From Ctenosaura bakeri (lineage: Eukaryota > Chordata > Lepidosauria > Squamata > Iguanidae): a stretch of 64,000 nucleotides of DNA. The DNA lies in NCBI GenBank assembly GCA_948474755.1, contig CAOLHI010001442.1, forward strand, positions 806,001 through 870,000, written 5' to 3'. A program made the position numbers and the translations under genes. Below are positions 11,016 through 24,124 of this stretch, piece by piece. Under the pieces are notes generated by a model. That model was not told where the DNA came from and made no database searches. It saw only the letters and a program-made list of their open reading frames with translations. Numbering within the stretch: the first letter of the stretch is position 1; every line of letters starts with the position of its first letter.

Positions 11016-14000
11016 GTAAGTATATTTATTCGTTTTTGACACTAAGGCCAAATCTGTGTTTAACAATAACATTACATCTGGTAATTTATGCTGGCAGCTA
11101 GTAATTTCTAGTAAATGATCTGATCTAATGAAATTATTCAAGGTGAAGATATGATAAGTGAAATCCTGCCATTGGTAGTGTTCATTTATGGCTAATTGTG
11201 GAATAAGCCCCAGTCTACAGTGTTTTAGAGATTTCTTTATCCCATGCATGTTTATCTGAAGCAACAACAGCAAAATCAAAGCACAACTTTTTGAAAAAAA
11301 TTCTTAATCTAATTAGAGATAAGCTTAACTTTATCAACTAGCAAACTAAAAATGTATATAGTTGCTTTTCATTACACAGTATATCAGTTTAGGTTATACT
11401 GTTTCAAAGATGGGAATAATTATATTGAATATGTGGTATTATGTCCACTGTAGTAACACCACCATACACCACCTGTATTATAAACAACATTCACCACCTG
11501 TATTATAAATTCTTCAGAAAACAAAAGGAATGAGAACATTTCACTATATGCAACATATGAGGTCTTCCATATTGGGAATATGTCCTGAACTGTCTCACAC
11601 CAAGAAATTTTCTAATGCCTCTTTTACTGCTTCTCTGTCCCTAAAAGTCTTCCATTCTCCTCCACATATAAAATGCCTCCTGTTAAATGGAATAATCTTT
11701 TTGTCATTGGGGCAGGATTCCATCCCGAGAGTGGAGATGAAAACTTGAGAGATTGCAGAAAGAGAACAAGGTAGTTAAAGGACTAAGAAATCAGGGAGGC
11801 AGAAGAAAGAGAGATGGAAAGATCCAAGAGGGAAGAAGGAAGGCAGGTCCTCTGAGGGAAGGGAGAAGGGGAGGGAGAGATCATTAGATGGGGGGAAGGA
11901 AATAAAGAGATTGGGACGGGGGAGAGGAAGATTGGGATGCCTGTGATTGTGGGCAGGAAGATTCAGGGGGAAGATTGGGAAGTAGCCAGCAGCCACTGTT
12001 CAAGGTTCCTTCCTTTTAGCACCTGAGCAAAATGCCCTTTGTGAGTGAAGGGGGAGGGAATCTGTAGCCAAGTGAGAAACTTTGAATGACAAGCAAATGC
12101 ATCTGTCTCTTTTTAAAAAGAATTGCTGTTAGCATAGGAACAAAATGCCCTGGAAAAAGAGAGATGAAGCTTGAAACAGCTCATGATGAGTAAAATGTAA
12201 CATCTGGATCAAAAATTAGAAGTAGTAAATGCAGCAAGAAGTACTCTCCATTCACTGCACACTTGCCCTGCCTGAAAGAGCCAATATGTTGTGGAAATAT
12301 GTTTTCTCCAGAAAACTTCTCTGCCTCAGGTATTAAAAAAGCCTTTTTTCAGAGATGATCCAGGCAGTGCCTACTCTGTTTGTACATTTAGACCTAAATA
12401 CAATTGTTATTGTATAGAGTAGAGTAGACCTGCTTCATCAGTGGACACTTGGTAAGCTAATCCTTACCTCAGCCTTATTGATTCAGTGTGTCTGTTCTAG
12501 TTGGGGGTAGGAACAACAGTAGTGGGATTTTGGAGTCTAGTTTCTCCAACCTTCCTTTCCAAGGGTCACTTCCCCAGTGTTTTACCTCACAGCCAAGCAC
12601 TTTGACAGGCTAATGCAGGCTGATGTACATTACTACTGTTTATGCTCAGATCCTGACCTGTGTGCTTCTCTTGAAAGATGCATGAACTATGGGCTTCTCA
12701 AACAGGACAATTCACTGTCCTAACCCTGGTTTTCCAGGCCACTGAGCATGCTTGTTTCTATTGGATTGCTTTCGGGTTGTTACTGTTGTTTTTGCTCCTT
12801 TTGCATTTATACTTTGGCACACCTTTGGCACAAATGTGCTGATATGTCCCTTTAGATTTTCAATGGCTCCATTTTGGGTCGTAGTGTTGTTGGTACTCAG
12901 CCACCACAGTTTGCTACTGGAAAGGGATAATTAGCTATATATGAGTTGAATGTGAGAACTATCTAGAAACAACATGTGTATGCAATTTTTTTTTGTAATA
13001 AACTAAATCAAGTTGTCTCTCAGATTTAAAAAGGGCAGAATTTATACATTCTTTCGTTAATAACCAATATGTGTAGCAACAAATCAGTACAGGGTCTACA
13101 TAAGCTGCAACAACAGTGTACAGAAAAAGGCAGTGCATTGACCCTTTGCATACTCTGCCTGCTTTCTCAGTAGTATTGTCCCACTCCAACTGTGGAAATG
13201 TATGGTTGGTGGTCTAATTGTGTCAAGCTTTTGTGTATATTATGATATTGTGAATATTAAAAGTACTCGATGCATTCCTTTGTCATATTATTTTACCTTA
13301 AATATATAAACATGTTAGGGATTTATTTGGTTGGGAAGGTACATACTTTGCTGGTTAAATGTGTGAATTGCCTGATGCAACTTGATCCTAAAACAATGGA
13401 AATTCCAGAGCTTACGACTGTGTAGAAGCTACATTGTTTGACTTGGAGACATCCATTCCTGGGGTTAGGTGCATGGAGTGTGAAAACACTATTACCCAAT
13501 GAAGGGCCAAGTGTATTCCTGGTGCCTTTGAATTTAGGCAATCTTTTCATTTTCTAATGTAACAGAAATAGGTAAGAATTATTTATGGCTGTCCATCTTT
13601 TTTCATTATATGTTCCAAGGCTATTTTCAAAAAGGTTTCCATGTTAACTTTTGTCATATGGCTGTTAGGAATCATGGAGCAATCAAGCACACTCCTTTCA
13701 CTATAGCAAATGACCCTATAGTTTTCCCTTAGAGCCAGGCATGTTATTGGTTTCACAGCCTCAGACACTAGATTGTTAGTGTATGAGAACTTTGAATTAT
13801 ACACTATGGCCCTTTACTGGCTCCTTTGCTTCTCCTTATTGTCATGCTGAAAATGAGCAATGCTTTGTTTTCTAGAAATCCCAATGACTAAAGGGCCATA
13901 ATTATGGTTTATTCATAAATCTTATAAATGGCATTTAAAGTATTTTCATTTGTTTGTAGGTTTTTTTTAAATGTACGTACTGTTGTCATAAGCAAAAATC

Positions 14001-14028
14001 CCCACAAAAAAATAATATATCTTTTTAG
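11016..14028 (+). other. HECW2: HECW2 intron between exons 1 and 2
   Basis: AT-rich intron. The only structured part noticed is the purine-rich tract at about 11735-11975. No further coding sequence or recognisable transposon was seen. Confidence 0.8.
11735..11975 (+). repeat. Purine-rich (GA) tract
   Basis: About 240 bp of almost pure A/G on the + strand, with GGGAGG, GAAGAAGG and GAGAGA variants but no fixed unit. Long polypurine tracts can form triplex DNA; no function is inferred here. Confidence 0.8.
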
Positions 14029-14101
14029 ATGGGGGCCGAAGGCACCGAAGGTGTTTCAGCAGGTCAGCAGTGTCGAAAATTAGTTAGCTTTACACTCTCA
14101 G
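14029..14101 (+). CDS. HECW2: HECW2 exon 2 of window: lead-in to C2 domain
   Basis: 73-bp exon between acceptor CTTTTTAG (ends 14028) and donor GTAAGA (14102). It encodes 24 codons starting MGAEGTEG and ending LVSFTLS, plus the first base of an Asp codon completed by the next exon. The ATG at its first codon is internal Met, not a start: the preceding exon ends in frame at phase 0. The LVSFTLS segment begins the C2 fold. The Gly/Ser/Gln stretch before it is the variable linker and differs from mammals, as expected. Confidence 0.93.
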
Positions 14102-16787
14102 GTAAGAAAGTTTTTTCCTTTAATTTTCTCTCTTTTGTTACTTTAAACTATGGAATTTTGCTAAAGGAACATAACAACAGGAATAAATGTGGTAGAATTA
14201 TAGTAAATATGTAAAGTGGAATGTACACCATTATCTTTCCATAACCTGCTGGAAAGAATGGATTGGTTCCTAGACTCACACTGTGCTGGAGATGAGAGAA
14301 GTACTTTCTTGATTTCTTCTTTCTACCCACCCACCCCCTTCTCCCTTAAAAAGCTAAAAAAGCACTGATGGTGGTGCTACAGGCTGCACAGAGAAAGGAG
14401 ATTGACAGAAATCACTACCCTATCTGCTTACCTTAAGAAGAGTGTCAGTTCTCTCCATGGAAGGTAAAGTCTGAGGCCAACTCAGTGTGTGTGTAATTCA
14501 ACAATAGGTAAACTAGTATTTTCTTAGAAACAAAACAAAACGCCTCCCCAATAATTAATAATAGTCTTCAAATCAAGACCCAAACTGGATGTGATGAATG
14601 ATTCAGAATGAATCACAGTGTATTCATGTAGAGTGGGAGGGATATAGAGGCAGAAGGAAATGTGCTTAAACTTAACCATCTCAGTGAAAACAGCATTTTT
14701 TTTCCAACTCTGAGACTTGCACAGCGACCCATGCCTCATTTCAGGCATTGCACATTTGTGGAGCTTACAGGTCATTTCCAAGAAAAGGAAGAATCAATGT
14801 GCCTTTTTCAAAATGCAAATACTAAGATGCATATAATTGAGAAAATAGAAAGATACTGTTGTCAGTGAGGGAAAGTTGTGTGCATTAAGTAAATTGTGCA
14901 AATGAATGTGAAAATTAAAACAAATGCATACAGATGCACACATCTCAGTGCAGGAAGAAATTGCAAAGTTTTGCAGCCTGATGTGAAACAAGGATAGGAG
15001 AAAATGCAGGTGAAATTCATAGAAGCTCGATAGAAATGAAATTGGGATTTTATGGCCCTCTAGGGATATAAAATGCACCAAGTATGTGTGAGAAGAAGTG
15101 TGGAACTTACTGCTTGCCCACTCTTACTCCCTGTCTCTTTCTCCAAATCAGTTGCCCCAGCTATTTTTCCCCCTCCTTGAAGGAGTTCCATCAGATTTCC
15201 CTTGGGGAAAAGATGGGTGGGGAATATTTCAGCATTCCAATCTTAATGAACTTTATGCTCTTCTGCTTTATTTCTGACCCACTTATCTGCTGCCGTCATA
15301 TCTTTAGCTTTATGCCAAGTTAATACGAAATACATGAAAATTTCTTTCCAAAAAATTTCATATATTGCAGATTTTGATTTGGGGAAAAAACATGTTTGCC
15401 TCAGGTTCTGTAAGGCATCCTGAAAGTATTTACATTCCAAAGTAAAGGGTAATACTGCCTTTTTGCATTCAAAGATAGAAGGCATCTATCTTTTGCTGCA
15501 GACGTGAGCCTAGTCCCAGTGTCTTGAAAGATGAAATATGATAGCAGTCCTGTGAATGCAGGAACTGAGGCACAACCTATATTACATCTCTGTGTGGAAG
15601 AAAGAATGTGATGAATCTTTGATTGAAAGCATTAGCAGTATTTCAAAATATTCCATGAGACATCAAAGGAGTAATAAATCAAAGTTCATGCAGATGAGAG
15701 AGGTTTAATCGAAAGCAAGTCTGAATCAAGTTAATTTGAAAGACCAGCAGTAAAGTATGACAAGACTGGATATGCAGTGGGGTATTTTATTAATTAATAT
15801 GCTCTTTCCTAGAGAAATCTGTGGGAAGAGTGATGGAGGTGTGAGGCAAGCAACTCTGTGCTCTCTCTCAACCTTCAACTAGTAGTCGTGAGGAAAAGGC
15901 AGCTTGAAAGGGCTGGAGAAGAAGGGTGAAAGGTGGTAGTGTTAGACATTGTGGCTACCTTTCCTGCTGTCCAGCCTAACAATCACTAAGAGCCTTTTAA
16001 TGCGAAATGAGACAGCAAGATACGCTCTAATCTGCCCCTGCTTCCTTCCAAACTTGTCACAGAGCCTAACTGTTTCTGCGTGATAATTTGTCCTCCAGTC
16101 TTGGTTAATGTGTGCTTGGTTGCTTTTTCATCTCAGTTCCTTCTAACAAAGATCATATTCTGCAAGGTCAGGTATCTTGCACTGAATCTATTTGATATTA
16201 TCCATAAACTAACAAGGGAAATGACTTTGTTTTAGAGTCAAAAACACTCATCACGTGTTCTAATATGGTGACCCAGGATGATCAGCTGCACTGATACTGC
16301 TCACACTTTTCTAGCAGTTGGACACATGACCTCTTTGCTCTGAAAACAGTATTGTGAAGTATATTATTGTTCACTGTAAAGATAACAGAATTGAAATGGT
16401 TTGGATACATAGATCAGATACATATTTGTCATTGTGTTGTTTAAGCATTAGTTTACTATTAACAGAATGATATACCTAGTTTTTCACAAGTTTATAGAAT
16501 GCCTTTCTTTTTCATCAAATGTTCCTTATGAAATTTATAATATAAATAAATAGGTATAACTTTTGCTCCAACTAGAAATGAGCATTTCCTCTGCCACTGC
16601 AGCACCATTCTTAATTTTAAAAAAAGATAAAATCAAATAGCCAACGGTTAGAAACCTCATCAAAAACAGGTATGTTGAAGGCAATATGATGATGCCATGC
16701 AGCAATCTGGCTGTTTTCCTTTGGTTGCTCCTAATGCAGACAAATAGATCTATACAGCACTTCAACAATGTGCAAATAAAAAGAGGA

Positions 16788-16890
16788 GGGGGGCATGGCT
16801 CAGTAGTAGAGTACGTATTTTGCATCCATAGGTCCCATCTCCATGGAACATTGGGAAATACTGCCTGCTTGAAATTCTGAAGAGCTGCTT
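16788..16890 (+). repeat. Truncated tRNA-type SINE
   Basis: GCATGGCTCAGTAGTAGAGT followed by TTTTGCATCCATAGGTCCCA resembles a tRNA A-box/anticodon region (GCTCAGTGGTAGAGCAT, TTTGCATGCAGAAGGTCCC), as in a common reptile SINE. Only the first 100 bp or so is present and the B box is degraded. Confidence 0.65.
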
Positions 16891-17342
16891 ACAAGTGAGG
16901 ACCAAGCAGCTGATTCAGTGTTGGGTAAACTTCAAAACTAACAGTATGAAAGAAACGTATTCACATGACAGAACTGACATTTTAACAGAAATGTATGAAC
17001 AGTGCTTTAAGCATAGATTAACAGAACTGAACATGCTTCTTATTAGTGATATGCTTTTTAAAAACCCCTACAGCCAGCTATTTTAACATGTTTATTGGTT
17101 ATCAATATACTGGATAGTATAAATTCATAAATGATAGAAAGAATGTGCATTATATTAAAGAAATGATGTAGCTTCTCAAACTAGAAGAGATCACATGTGT
17201 TTTGTTTGTAAGTGACATGTGTAAAGAAAACCAACTTTCATTTTTATATTCTTATTCATTTACTTATCCATTTTGATTTGGAAGTAATATGTGGTGATAA
17301 ATGCTTCCATTGTTTGTAAATGATATTCCCCTGCCTTTTGGG

Positions 17343-17367
17343 GTGTGTGTGTGTGTGTGTGTGTGTG
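17343..17367. repeat. (GT)n microsatellite
   Basis: Twelve GT units, uninterrupted. Confidence 0.95.
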
Positions 17368-17507
17368 AATGCCTTGTTGCTTTTAATATTCTACCAGTAG
17401 TTCTAACATACTGATTAAAGGTGGAAATAAAATACATCTGTTAAGATTTCTATTTACATTACTTGTCAAAAGGCACTGGGCAACTGGCTCGTTCTTTCTG
17501 GCCTTCC

Positions 17508-17558
17508 CATTCATTCATTCATTCATTCATTCATTCATTCATTTATTTATTTATTTAT
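17508..17558. repeat. (ATTC)n/(ATTT)n microsatellite
   Basis: About nine ATTC units running into four ATTT units. Confidence 0.95.
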
Positions 17559-19181
17559 GGTGAATGAGAAGGTAGAAGAAGTAGTTGCAAGATGTGGGAG
17601 GATTAAAAAGAAAGAAGACAGCATCATTTCGATTCTTCTTAAAATGTCATGTTTGAGATAAGGTGACTACACAATAAAAGTCTTAACTTAAGCACCTGTA
17701 AATTACAATAGAATTGTTTCAGTGCATGCAATTTTGAAGCACTTTGTACACACACACAATTTCTGCAGAATTAAGAGGAGATCATTTTTTCTTTAGTGCA
17801 GTTGCCACCTATTGGCACATGGCTCTAGGGAAAAAAAGCAACATTCTTTACCTGCTACATTCCTGTTTCACTGTGGCACATTATATCAAGTCACTGTAGA
17901 CACTTAGAGCACTGTAGATATAAGCATTTTTAAAATTATTTTTATTAGAGCCAAGGATGAAAATGCCATGTGCCCATCTCTTGAGACAGCTGACTGGATC
18001 CATACTCTATTTTAGGCTATTAAAAGAAAAGCTCTGAATTATTCTTTTAATAGGAAGTCTTGTGTAAAATGGCATTGCTTGATAAAGTAATCAATCTGCC
18101 ACAGGCTCTTAGGGGCTCTGCATCATAATTTTTATCTTGCTTCAGAGAAATGCAAAATTAAATCAACAGTGTACAGAGTTGAAGAGAGACATTAGAATTG
18201 CCTTTCAGTAATGAGGTCTCTGTTTGTCTTGTGTACCTTTTGAATGATAGTTTACTAACTCTTATGGAAGCCTATCTTTCAACAGAGGGAGCTGCAGTAC
18301 CACATGTTGAAAGAGACAGCTTCAGGGCTTCAGATGACAGATGTGTTAATTTTCAGTAGCCCTTCTCGCATATTTGAACAAAATTTTACTGGTTAATTCA
18401 TTACTCTGCTTTAGTCTACATTGAGTTTTTAATCCTAATGTATTGAATTGGTTATGCGTATGATAGGTTTCTCATCCTTCTTCTCCAGTTCTCTTTGTGA
18501 GACTCAGCCAACTTCTAAGATCAACTTAGGTTTATTACCTGTATTCTAAAGTGTATCTCATACTCCAGGCACATAACTCATGAAGAATGATCTGGTATGT
18601 GTGGGTTTTGCAGGCAATACTCTTAAAATTTATCTTGAAATGATAGGATTTATCCTTCTGTTAATGTGCTTTCTTTAAACTAGTGAAGAAGCTGTAATCA
18701 AAGTCTTTGCAATCAGTCAGATTGTTCAGAAAATTTCGTGAACAATGGTGTATCAGCTCCAGTTACTAGCAGCCACAACCCAGTTTAGAGGTTTTTCCAA
18801 AGAAGGTTGTCAGTGGATCATCGTTTTGAGTTTGTTTAACATACATAAGAATCCTAGTCCTTCCCCAATGAAGTCCTCTCCAAATGAATTGGATGACAAC
18901 ATTCATCATCCACAGTGAGCCTGGATCCCAGGATGACTGTGACTGATGGAGGCTGTAGTCTGAACTAAATTGAGGGGCTACTGATTTAGGTAAGTAGTGA
19001 ATCCATAATAGACTGTGCAGCTTTATAGATGGATACAAACAGTTTTTACGCTTATCGCCTCACAAGCAGCATGCAAGAGGCAAGAATCCTTGGTGGTAAA
19101 CGGAATAAAAAGTGAAGGCAATTGAAAAGAGGGAGTGTTTTCTGTTTTCCTTTTCTCTTTTTCTTCTTCTATCTTTTAAAG

Positions 19182-19351
19182 ATATTAGAGCAGTTGGACT
19201 TAAAAAGGGAATGTTCTTCAATCCTGACCCTTACTTAAAGATGTCCATTCAGCCTGGAAAAAAGAGTACATTTCCTACATTTGCCCACCATGGCCAGGAG
19301 AGGCGATCTACTATCATCAGTAATACAACCAACCCTGTTTGGCACAGAGAG
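19182..19351 (+). CDS. HECW2: HECW2 exon 3 of window: C2 domain, first half
   Basis: 170-bp exon with acceptor TTTTAAAG (ends 19181) and donor GTAATG (19352). After completing the split Asp it encodes 56 codons starting [20 protein letters not shown] and ending [11 protein letters not shown], phase 0. These are the first strands of the C2 domain. The NPDPYLK and NTTNPVW segments are typical of NEDD4-family C2 domains, which bind membranes or proteins. The sequence is close to mammalian HECW2. Confidence 0.95.
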
Positions 19352-19967
19352 GTAATGAACAGCTTTCTAAAGAATGTTTTCAGTTGTTAGGGTTGTGCTA
19401 GTGCACAGGTCTAGGGTTTTGGGATCTTGGGTCTTGCTGCATGCTAATTTTATATTTTTTTTAGTTGGTTACTGGAACTGATATAGGAATTGCAAGTGAG
19501 AATATTTATCTTCTAGGCTTCTGCCCATTTATCTGAGCCATGCTGCTGTCAACCATTTAGCATTTTCTCCTGGCAGGATGAATGTTTCATGGGTTCCTAG
19601 AAATGTCAAGAACAAATTTTAACAGGCATCTATTTTTACAACATAACAAGCCGTTTTAGGGGTCTAAATAGATATTATATGCAAACACAAATAACTTAGG
19701 TTCCAGTAATTCTGCACACACACACACATATCAGTCAGTTTTTAATTTGGAAGAAGCCACTTAAAAAAGGGATCATTTCGAGCACAGAAGCAGGAAGTGG
19801 AAGTGGGAAAATGCTTGATCTTCTCTGTGACTGCATGCAGTTCATTATTCTGTGGCCTCTGTTCTCTGTAGGATGCTAAGAACCTGTCTAATGGTAGAAG
19901 TCACTGCTTAGCACTTAGGACAGGAGCAATTTGCACACCCCTGTTTTAAAAGCAGGGTGAGCTATAT

Positions 19968-20696
19968 AGGTGTACCTTGGTTAATGAAGTAGATGTGTTC
20001 CTGGGCGTCACTTACTTAACAGAAAACTTGAGGCAGAAATAGCATCAAAGGAATAGGGACAGGTTTCTATACTACTGAAAAGAAGAGCAGCAAACTTGTT
20101 ATTCAAAACTAACAATATGCAAACGTGAAAGGAATCGATCAGGTCAGGAAACTCTGCATACGTGAAAAAAAAATTGAACCTTCTTGAGACCACCTGAAAG
20201 GTTCGTCCAAAATGCATCCAGGGATCACTTTTTCTTTCACAAACCTCCACTCTTTTTTTCTGATTTCCATTTAGGTGCCTAAACACACAGATATATATTT
20301 TTTAACATGCTCGGGCAGCTAATGTTTCATGCTCTCCTTTTATTTTCTGCTTCACTGTTCACTCAAGCTCAGTAGTGGATTCTGGAGGTAACTGCTGTTT
20401 AGTTTGGCTGTTGTAGGCAGGTACTCAGCTGCAGTAGGATCCTGCTGTTTCCCAGCTCAGCATCCTGCTGTTTCCCAGCTCAAGCTTTATTGTTTTTACT
20501 TCAGACAAACTGTTCTACCCCAGCACCAAAAGTCTGTGTTTCTCAAGCCCTCCTGCATAATCTCTCTGATGTCAATGCCAATGTAGCTAAAAAACCCCCC
20601 TTCCATCTAGACAGAAGATGAGGGGACAAAGTTTTCCTCGCCTGTTAAAAAGGAACTTCACCCTTAGAGGCTTTGCTAACTGAGATATGTAAACTG
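19968..20696 (+). mobile_element. Non-autonomous inverted-repeat transposon, copy 1
   Basis: About 730 bp. The left end GGTGTACCTTGGTTAATGAAG and right end CTTTGCTAACTGAGATAT are inverted copies of each other with a few changes. The body matches the element at 30052-30753 along its length: GTAGATGTGTT near the left end, AAAACTAACAATAT, TCCAAAATGCATCCA, TTTTTCTTTCAC and TGTTGTAGGCAGG in the same order. There is no transposase. The ends (CAGGTATAYCTCAGTTAAC type) and nearby TA dinucleotides suggest a Tc1/mariner-Tigger-like family; this is inference. Confidence 0.8.
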
Positions 20697-23600
20697 TAAC
20701 AGAGAATAGCTAGAGCACTGTTCCTCAACATGGTTTCATTTCATCCCAGTGTCTTGAGCTAGAATGCCCAGCATTATTGATCATTAGCCATATTAGCTGG
20801 GGCTTATGGAAGCAGAAGTCCAAGACATCTGGAGGGTGCCCAGGCCAAGAAGGCTGGTTTAAAATAATTTATTTCATAGAAAGTAGACTAGCAACTTGTT
20901 GATGGCCGATATTTTTATAAAATAGTGTAATACCCTGTAGAAGGGTAATATAAAATAGTGGGACTTACTTGACTTTATCTCAAAGTGTTCTGTTTTAAAA
21001 TTTCTCTTCCAGCAGAAGAATTTAAATCTACTTATGACCCAGGGATATAAACACACCCAAATAACACAACACAATATTGCAGTAGAATTGGTAAACAGAA
21101 GAGATTTTTGTTCAGTGCCCTCACAGACCTCCTTAAAGACCCAGGTCTTCTTTGAAAGTCAGAAGACATATAACAATGCTTCCATTTGGGGCTGTAGAGA
21201 GGAATTTCTAGAGAAGGAACGCCTTGCTTTTCTTTGCCAAACTTCATTTGATGCAACACCCTGAACTGGGAACTCATATGAGTTGAGTGTATGGGAGGGC
21301 ACATAAGAGGGGTGCAGTGACTTCTCTGAAGGAAAAGCCTCTGAGAAGCTACTATTGAAATAAATTTACCCCACTCTAAGACCAGATTAAGACCTGCACA
21401 CTCAGGATCTCTCTTTGGATTTAGAGGTGCTTGTAATCTGTAGTTTTACATAGTTGGTATATAAATGCAGCACTGCATGTGTCCAACCAATGGCAACCTT
21501 GTAGCCCTCAGGAATTGATTCTGTGGACAAAAAAAAGGTCCTGCTTGAATCTTTTAAATCACAGTAATGCATGAGGAAGGATACTGAGAAAGACCATGCT
21601 AGATCCCTCCTCCTCCTCATGCTTGTTGTGTATTGGTGGAGGCTTCCTGTGTGATGCAGAACTCTGGAACATCAGGGATCTAACTTGCCCAGGGAGCCTC
21701 ATGGATACAAATAGGCCCCACTTGAGTAATTTGCCCTGAATACAAGGAGGAGGATGGTAGCAATGGTGACTGGGGCTAGGGGAGAGCTAATGTGCCTATT
21801 CTCTCCCCCTCCCCACTTAATCTCTCCTTTCATGCATTGTTTGTGTTATTTTAGTTACTTTAGTTATTTACAATAAATTTAGAACCCATGAAGAGGGATA
21901 GAGAGGCTTCAGCAAGCGTATTGCAAAAACACCAGGCTTTACATGCTGAAGGCCATGCTATGAATAGGCAGGAAGGACATGTGGGGCTTCTGCTTATCCC
22001 ATTTCTGCCATCAAATGTGAAAACCTCCTTCTGTCCCACAGCTATGTCATCAAATGTGGGGACCTTTTAGATGCTCTCATGGTTCATGTGAAAATGTTTG
22101 TCTAATTTCGCCATTGGAGATCACCACCCTTGAATAACTTCTGCCATCACAGAGTGCGCATGTCAGAAGTGAAGCATTCCAATAACCTTTATGTAGTGTT
22201 CTCAGAGGGACAAGTGTACAATATAAAAAATTAATTTACCAAACAGGGGTTCAACATACAGTTAAAGATTACATGTTTAAAACATCTAAAGCCTGAGTAA
22301 CCCTAAATAACTTTAACTCACATCTCTCACTCATATTCCTAACTTTGCTCCTCATATCTCTCGTTTTCCAACCTAACTGATCTGAGTTTAATTACTCTTT
22401 AACTGTGACAGTGACTGACTGTATCTACATCTCTGATTTCTATTCCAAACTTCCCAAGTGTCACATGTGCCAATGTTTTAAAAATCCCATCAAACATTCA
22501 GCCAATCAGCAGCCACTCCCAACATTCCATTCTCTTACCCCCTCCCAAAAGATCCTATTTACCTATATTATACTTCACATACTTAAGTCATATTTTGCCT
22601 TAATTTCTCAAATAAACACAACAATCTTTTCTACGAAAGTCCGTATCATCACAGGACATATACATAGTTTATATATCAGTTACATTTAATTAATGTATTG
22701 TTCACACTCCAGGTTCAATGTTAGTTACACAGCCTGTACCTGTATTCCAAAATATATTACAGTAGTTTTAAAAAAAGTACCCTTCAGCCTTTGAAATCTT
22801 TCTCTGAGCTGACAGCACATTCTTATACTTGTTTGTGTCTGTCTACAGAAGCTAGAAACTTGGGGCATGAGAAATCGTAGGAATGTCAGTTAAAAGTTTA
22901 GCGATATAAAAAAATGTTGTCTACTTAGAAGTACTGTATGAAGGCAAAGGCTATCATACATCTATCCTCATTATTCTAGTTTAGCTAGCAGTATAGATTC
23001 TGTTTTCCAATTCATGTGGAAAGTAGGCTAATTGGATTATCTTTCCTTAGAATGAAACACTCTTCTTCCATTGTCCTGCGGCATCTTCCGGTGATTTATT
23101 TCTTAAATGATGACTCATTGAAATGGAACACATGCTATATCCTCCCACTCTAGGATTTTCTTTTAAAAAATTATGTTTATGTGTGTCTGAGATTTATTAT
23201 ACTTACTCCACTGTGACTTTCTTTGTTGGAATTTTGGAAATCCCAAAAAGAACTGATTGCTTTGCAAATACATGTTAAAGAAGAGGCCAGCATCACCCCC
23301 AAAATAAGTGTGATGCAAAATAATTAAATTAGTTTTTTTGTCTTTGTTTTGAAATTAATGTCATTACTGGAAATATTTCACATTTAACATGTTGAAGGGT
23401 TATTTTAACCATTTATGGTAAAACTGAATACTTATGTCTTGCATTGATTGTTTTAGTGAGTTAAATTGTGGGAAAAGCAGTCAGATTTTAGGTACGATAT
23501 ACTTCTAAAAGAATTCAGTAGAAGAAGAGGCTGAAATTTAATTTAGACTGTCCTAATGTGATATTCAAGATAGAGGGCCACAGGTAATTCTGGAATTTGG

Positions 23601-24087
23601 AAGACGAAGCAGTTATATGACCTAGGTAAATCTCCCTTGTGAATTCCACTTAGAATTTCCTGGCTGTCTTGCTATTTTGGGTAGATTGTAGGAGATAATT
23701 GTTCTGTAGCAAAAGTTCTTAGCTGGAAGGAGGAAAAAGAAAGATGAACTGACAAAAATGGGAGAGAAGTGGTCAGGAGCCTACTAAATCTGTTGGTGAA
23801 ACTACCTCTGGGAAACTTTTAGCCAAAAAACCAACAGAAGACTGAAGCAAGCTCTAAAAGAATCTTCTTCTATTCTGAATCCGGGGACAAGATTGGCCTG
23901 TTCACAATATCTGCAGATTCCTCAGGAGCAGACTGTAGAAATGTTGTTTTTCAAGGCTACATCTGCCAGCATCCTCCCACCAACATGGTCGCTGGCTATT
24001 CTGGCTGAGTGATTCTCCTAAAGTAATATTTCCAAGTTATACTCAGAAGCTTTATCTGTAAAAGATATTAGGCTTTAGAAAAGCAAT

Positions 24088-24124
24088 GTGCTCGCTTCGG
24101 CAGCATATATACTAAAATTTGAAA
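24088..24124 (+). pseudogene. U6 snRNA 5' fragment
   Basis: GTGCTCGCTTCGGCAGCA followed by TATATACTAAAATT matches the first 30-35 nucleotides of vertebrate U6 snRNA with one or two changes. It then departs into unrelated A-rich sequence at the end of the conserved 5' segment. No U6 promoter elements were seen immediately upstream. Probably a truncated retroposed copy or a template-switch chimera made by a LINE reverse transcriptase. Not a functional U6 gene. Confidence 0.88.

Larger units (their letters stand above)
14102..19181 (+). other. HECW2: HECW2 intron between exons 2 and 3
   Basis: AT-rich intron with a truncated tRNA-type SINE near 16.8 kb, a GT run at 17343 and an ATTC/ATTT repeat at 17508. 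The rest shows nothing I recognise. Confidence 0.8.

Noticed and set aside
10866..11279. Minus-strand frame of 137 codons
   Set aside because: Overlaps the antisense of HECW2 exon 1 and the following intron, with no recognisable motif.
14029..14031. ATG at the first codon of exon 2 as a start codon
   Set aside because: The preceding exon joins it in frame (phase 0) and encodes conserved HECW2 sequence, so it is an internal Met.
24088..24124. Functional U6 snRNA gene
   Set aside because: Only the first third of U6 is present, and no proximal sequence element or TATA box at the usual spacing was seen.
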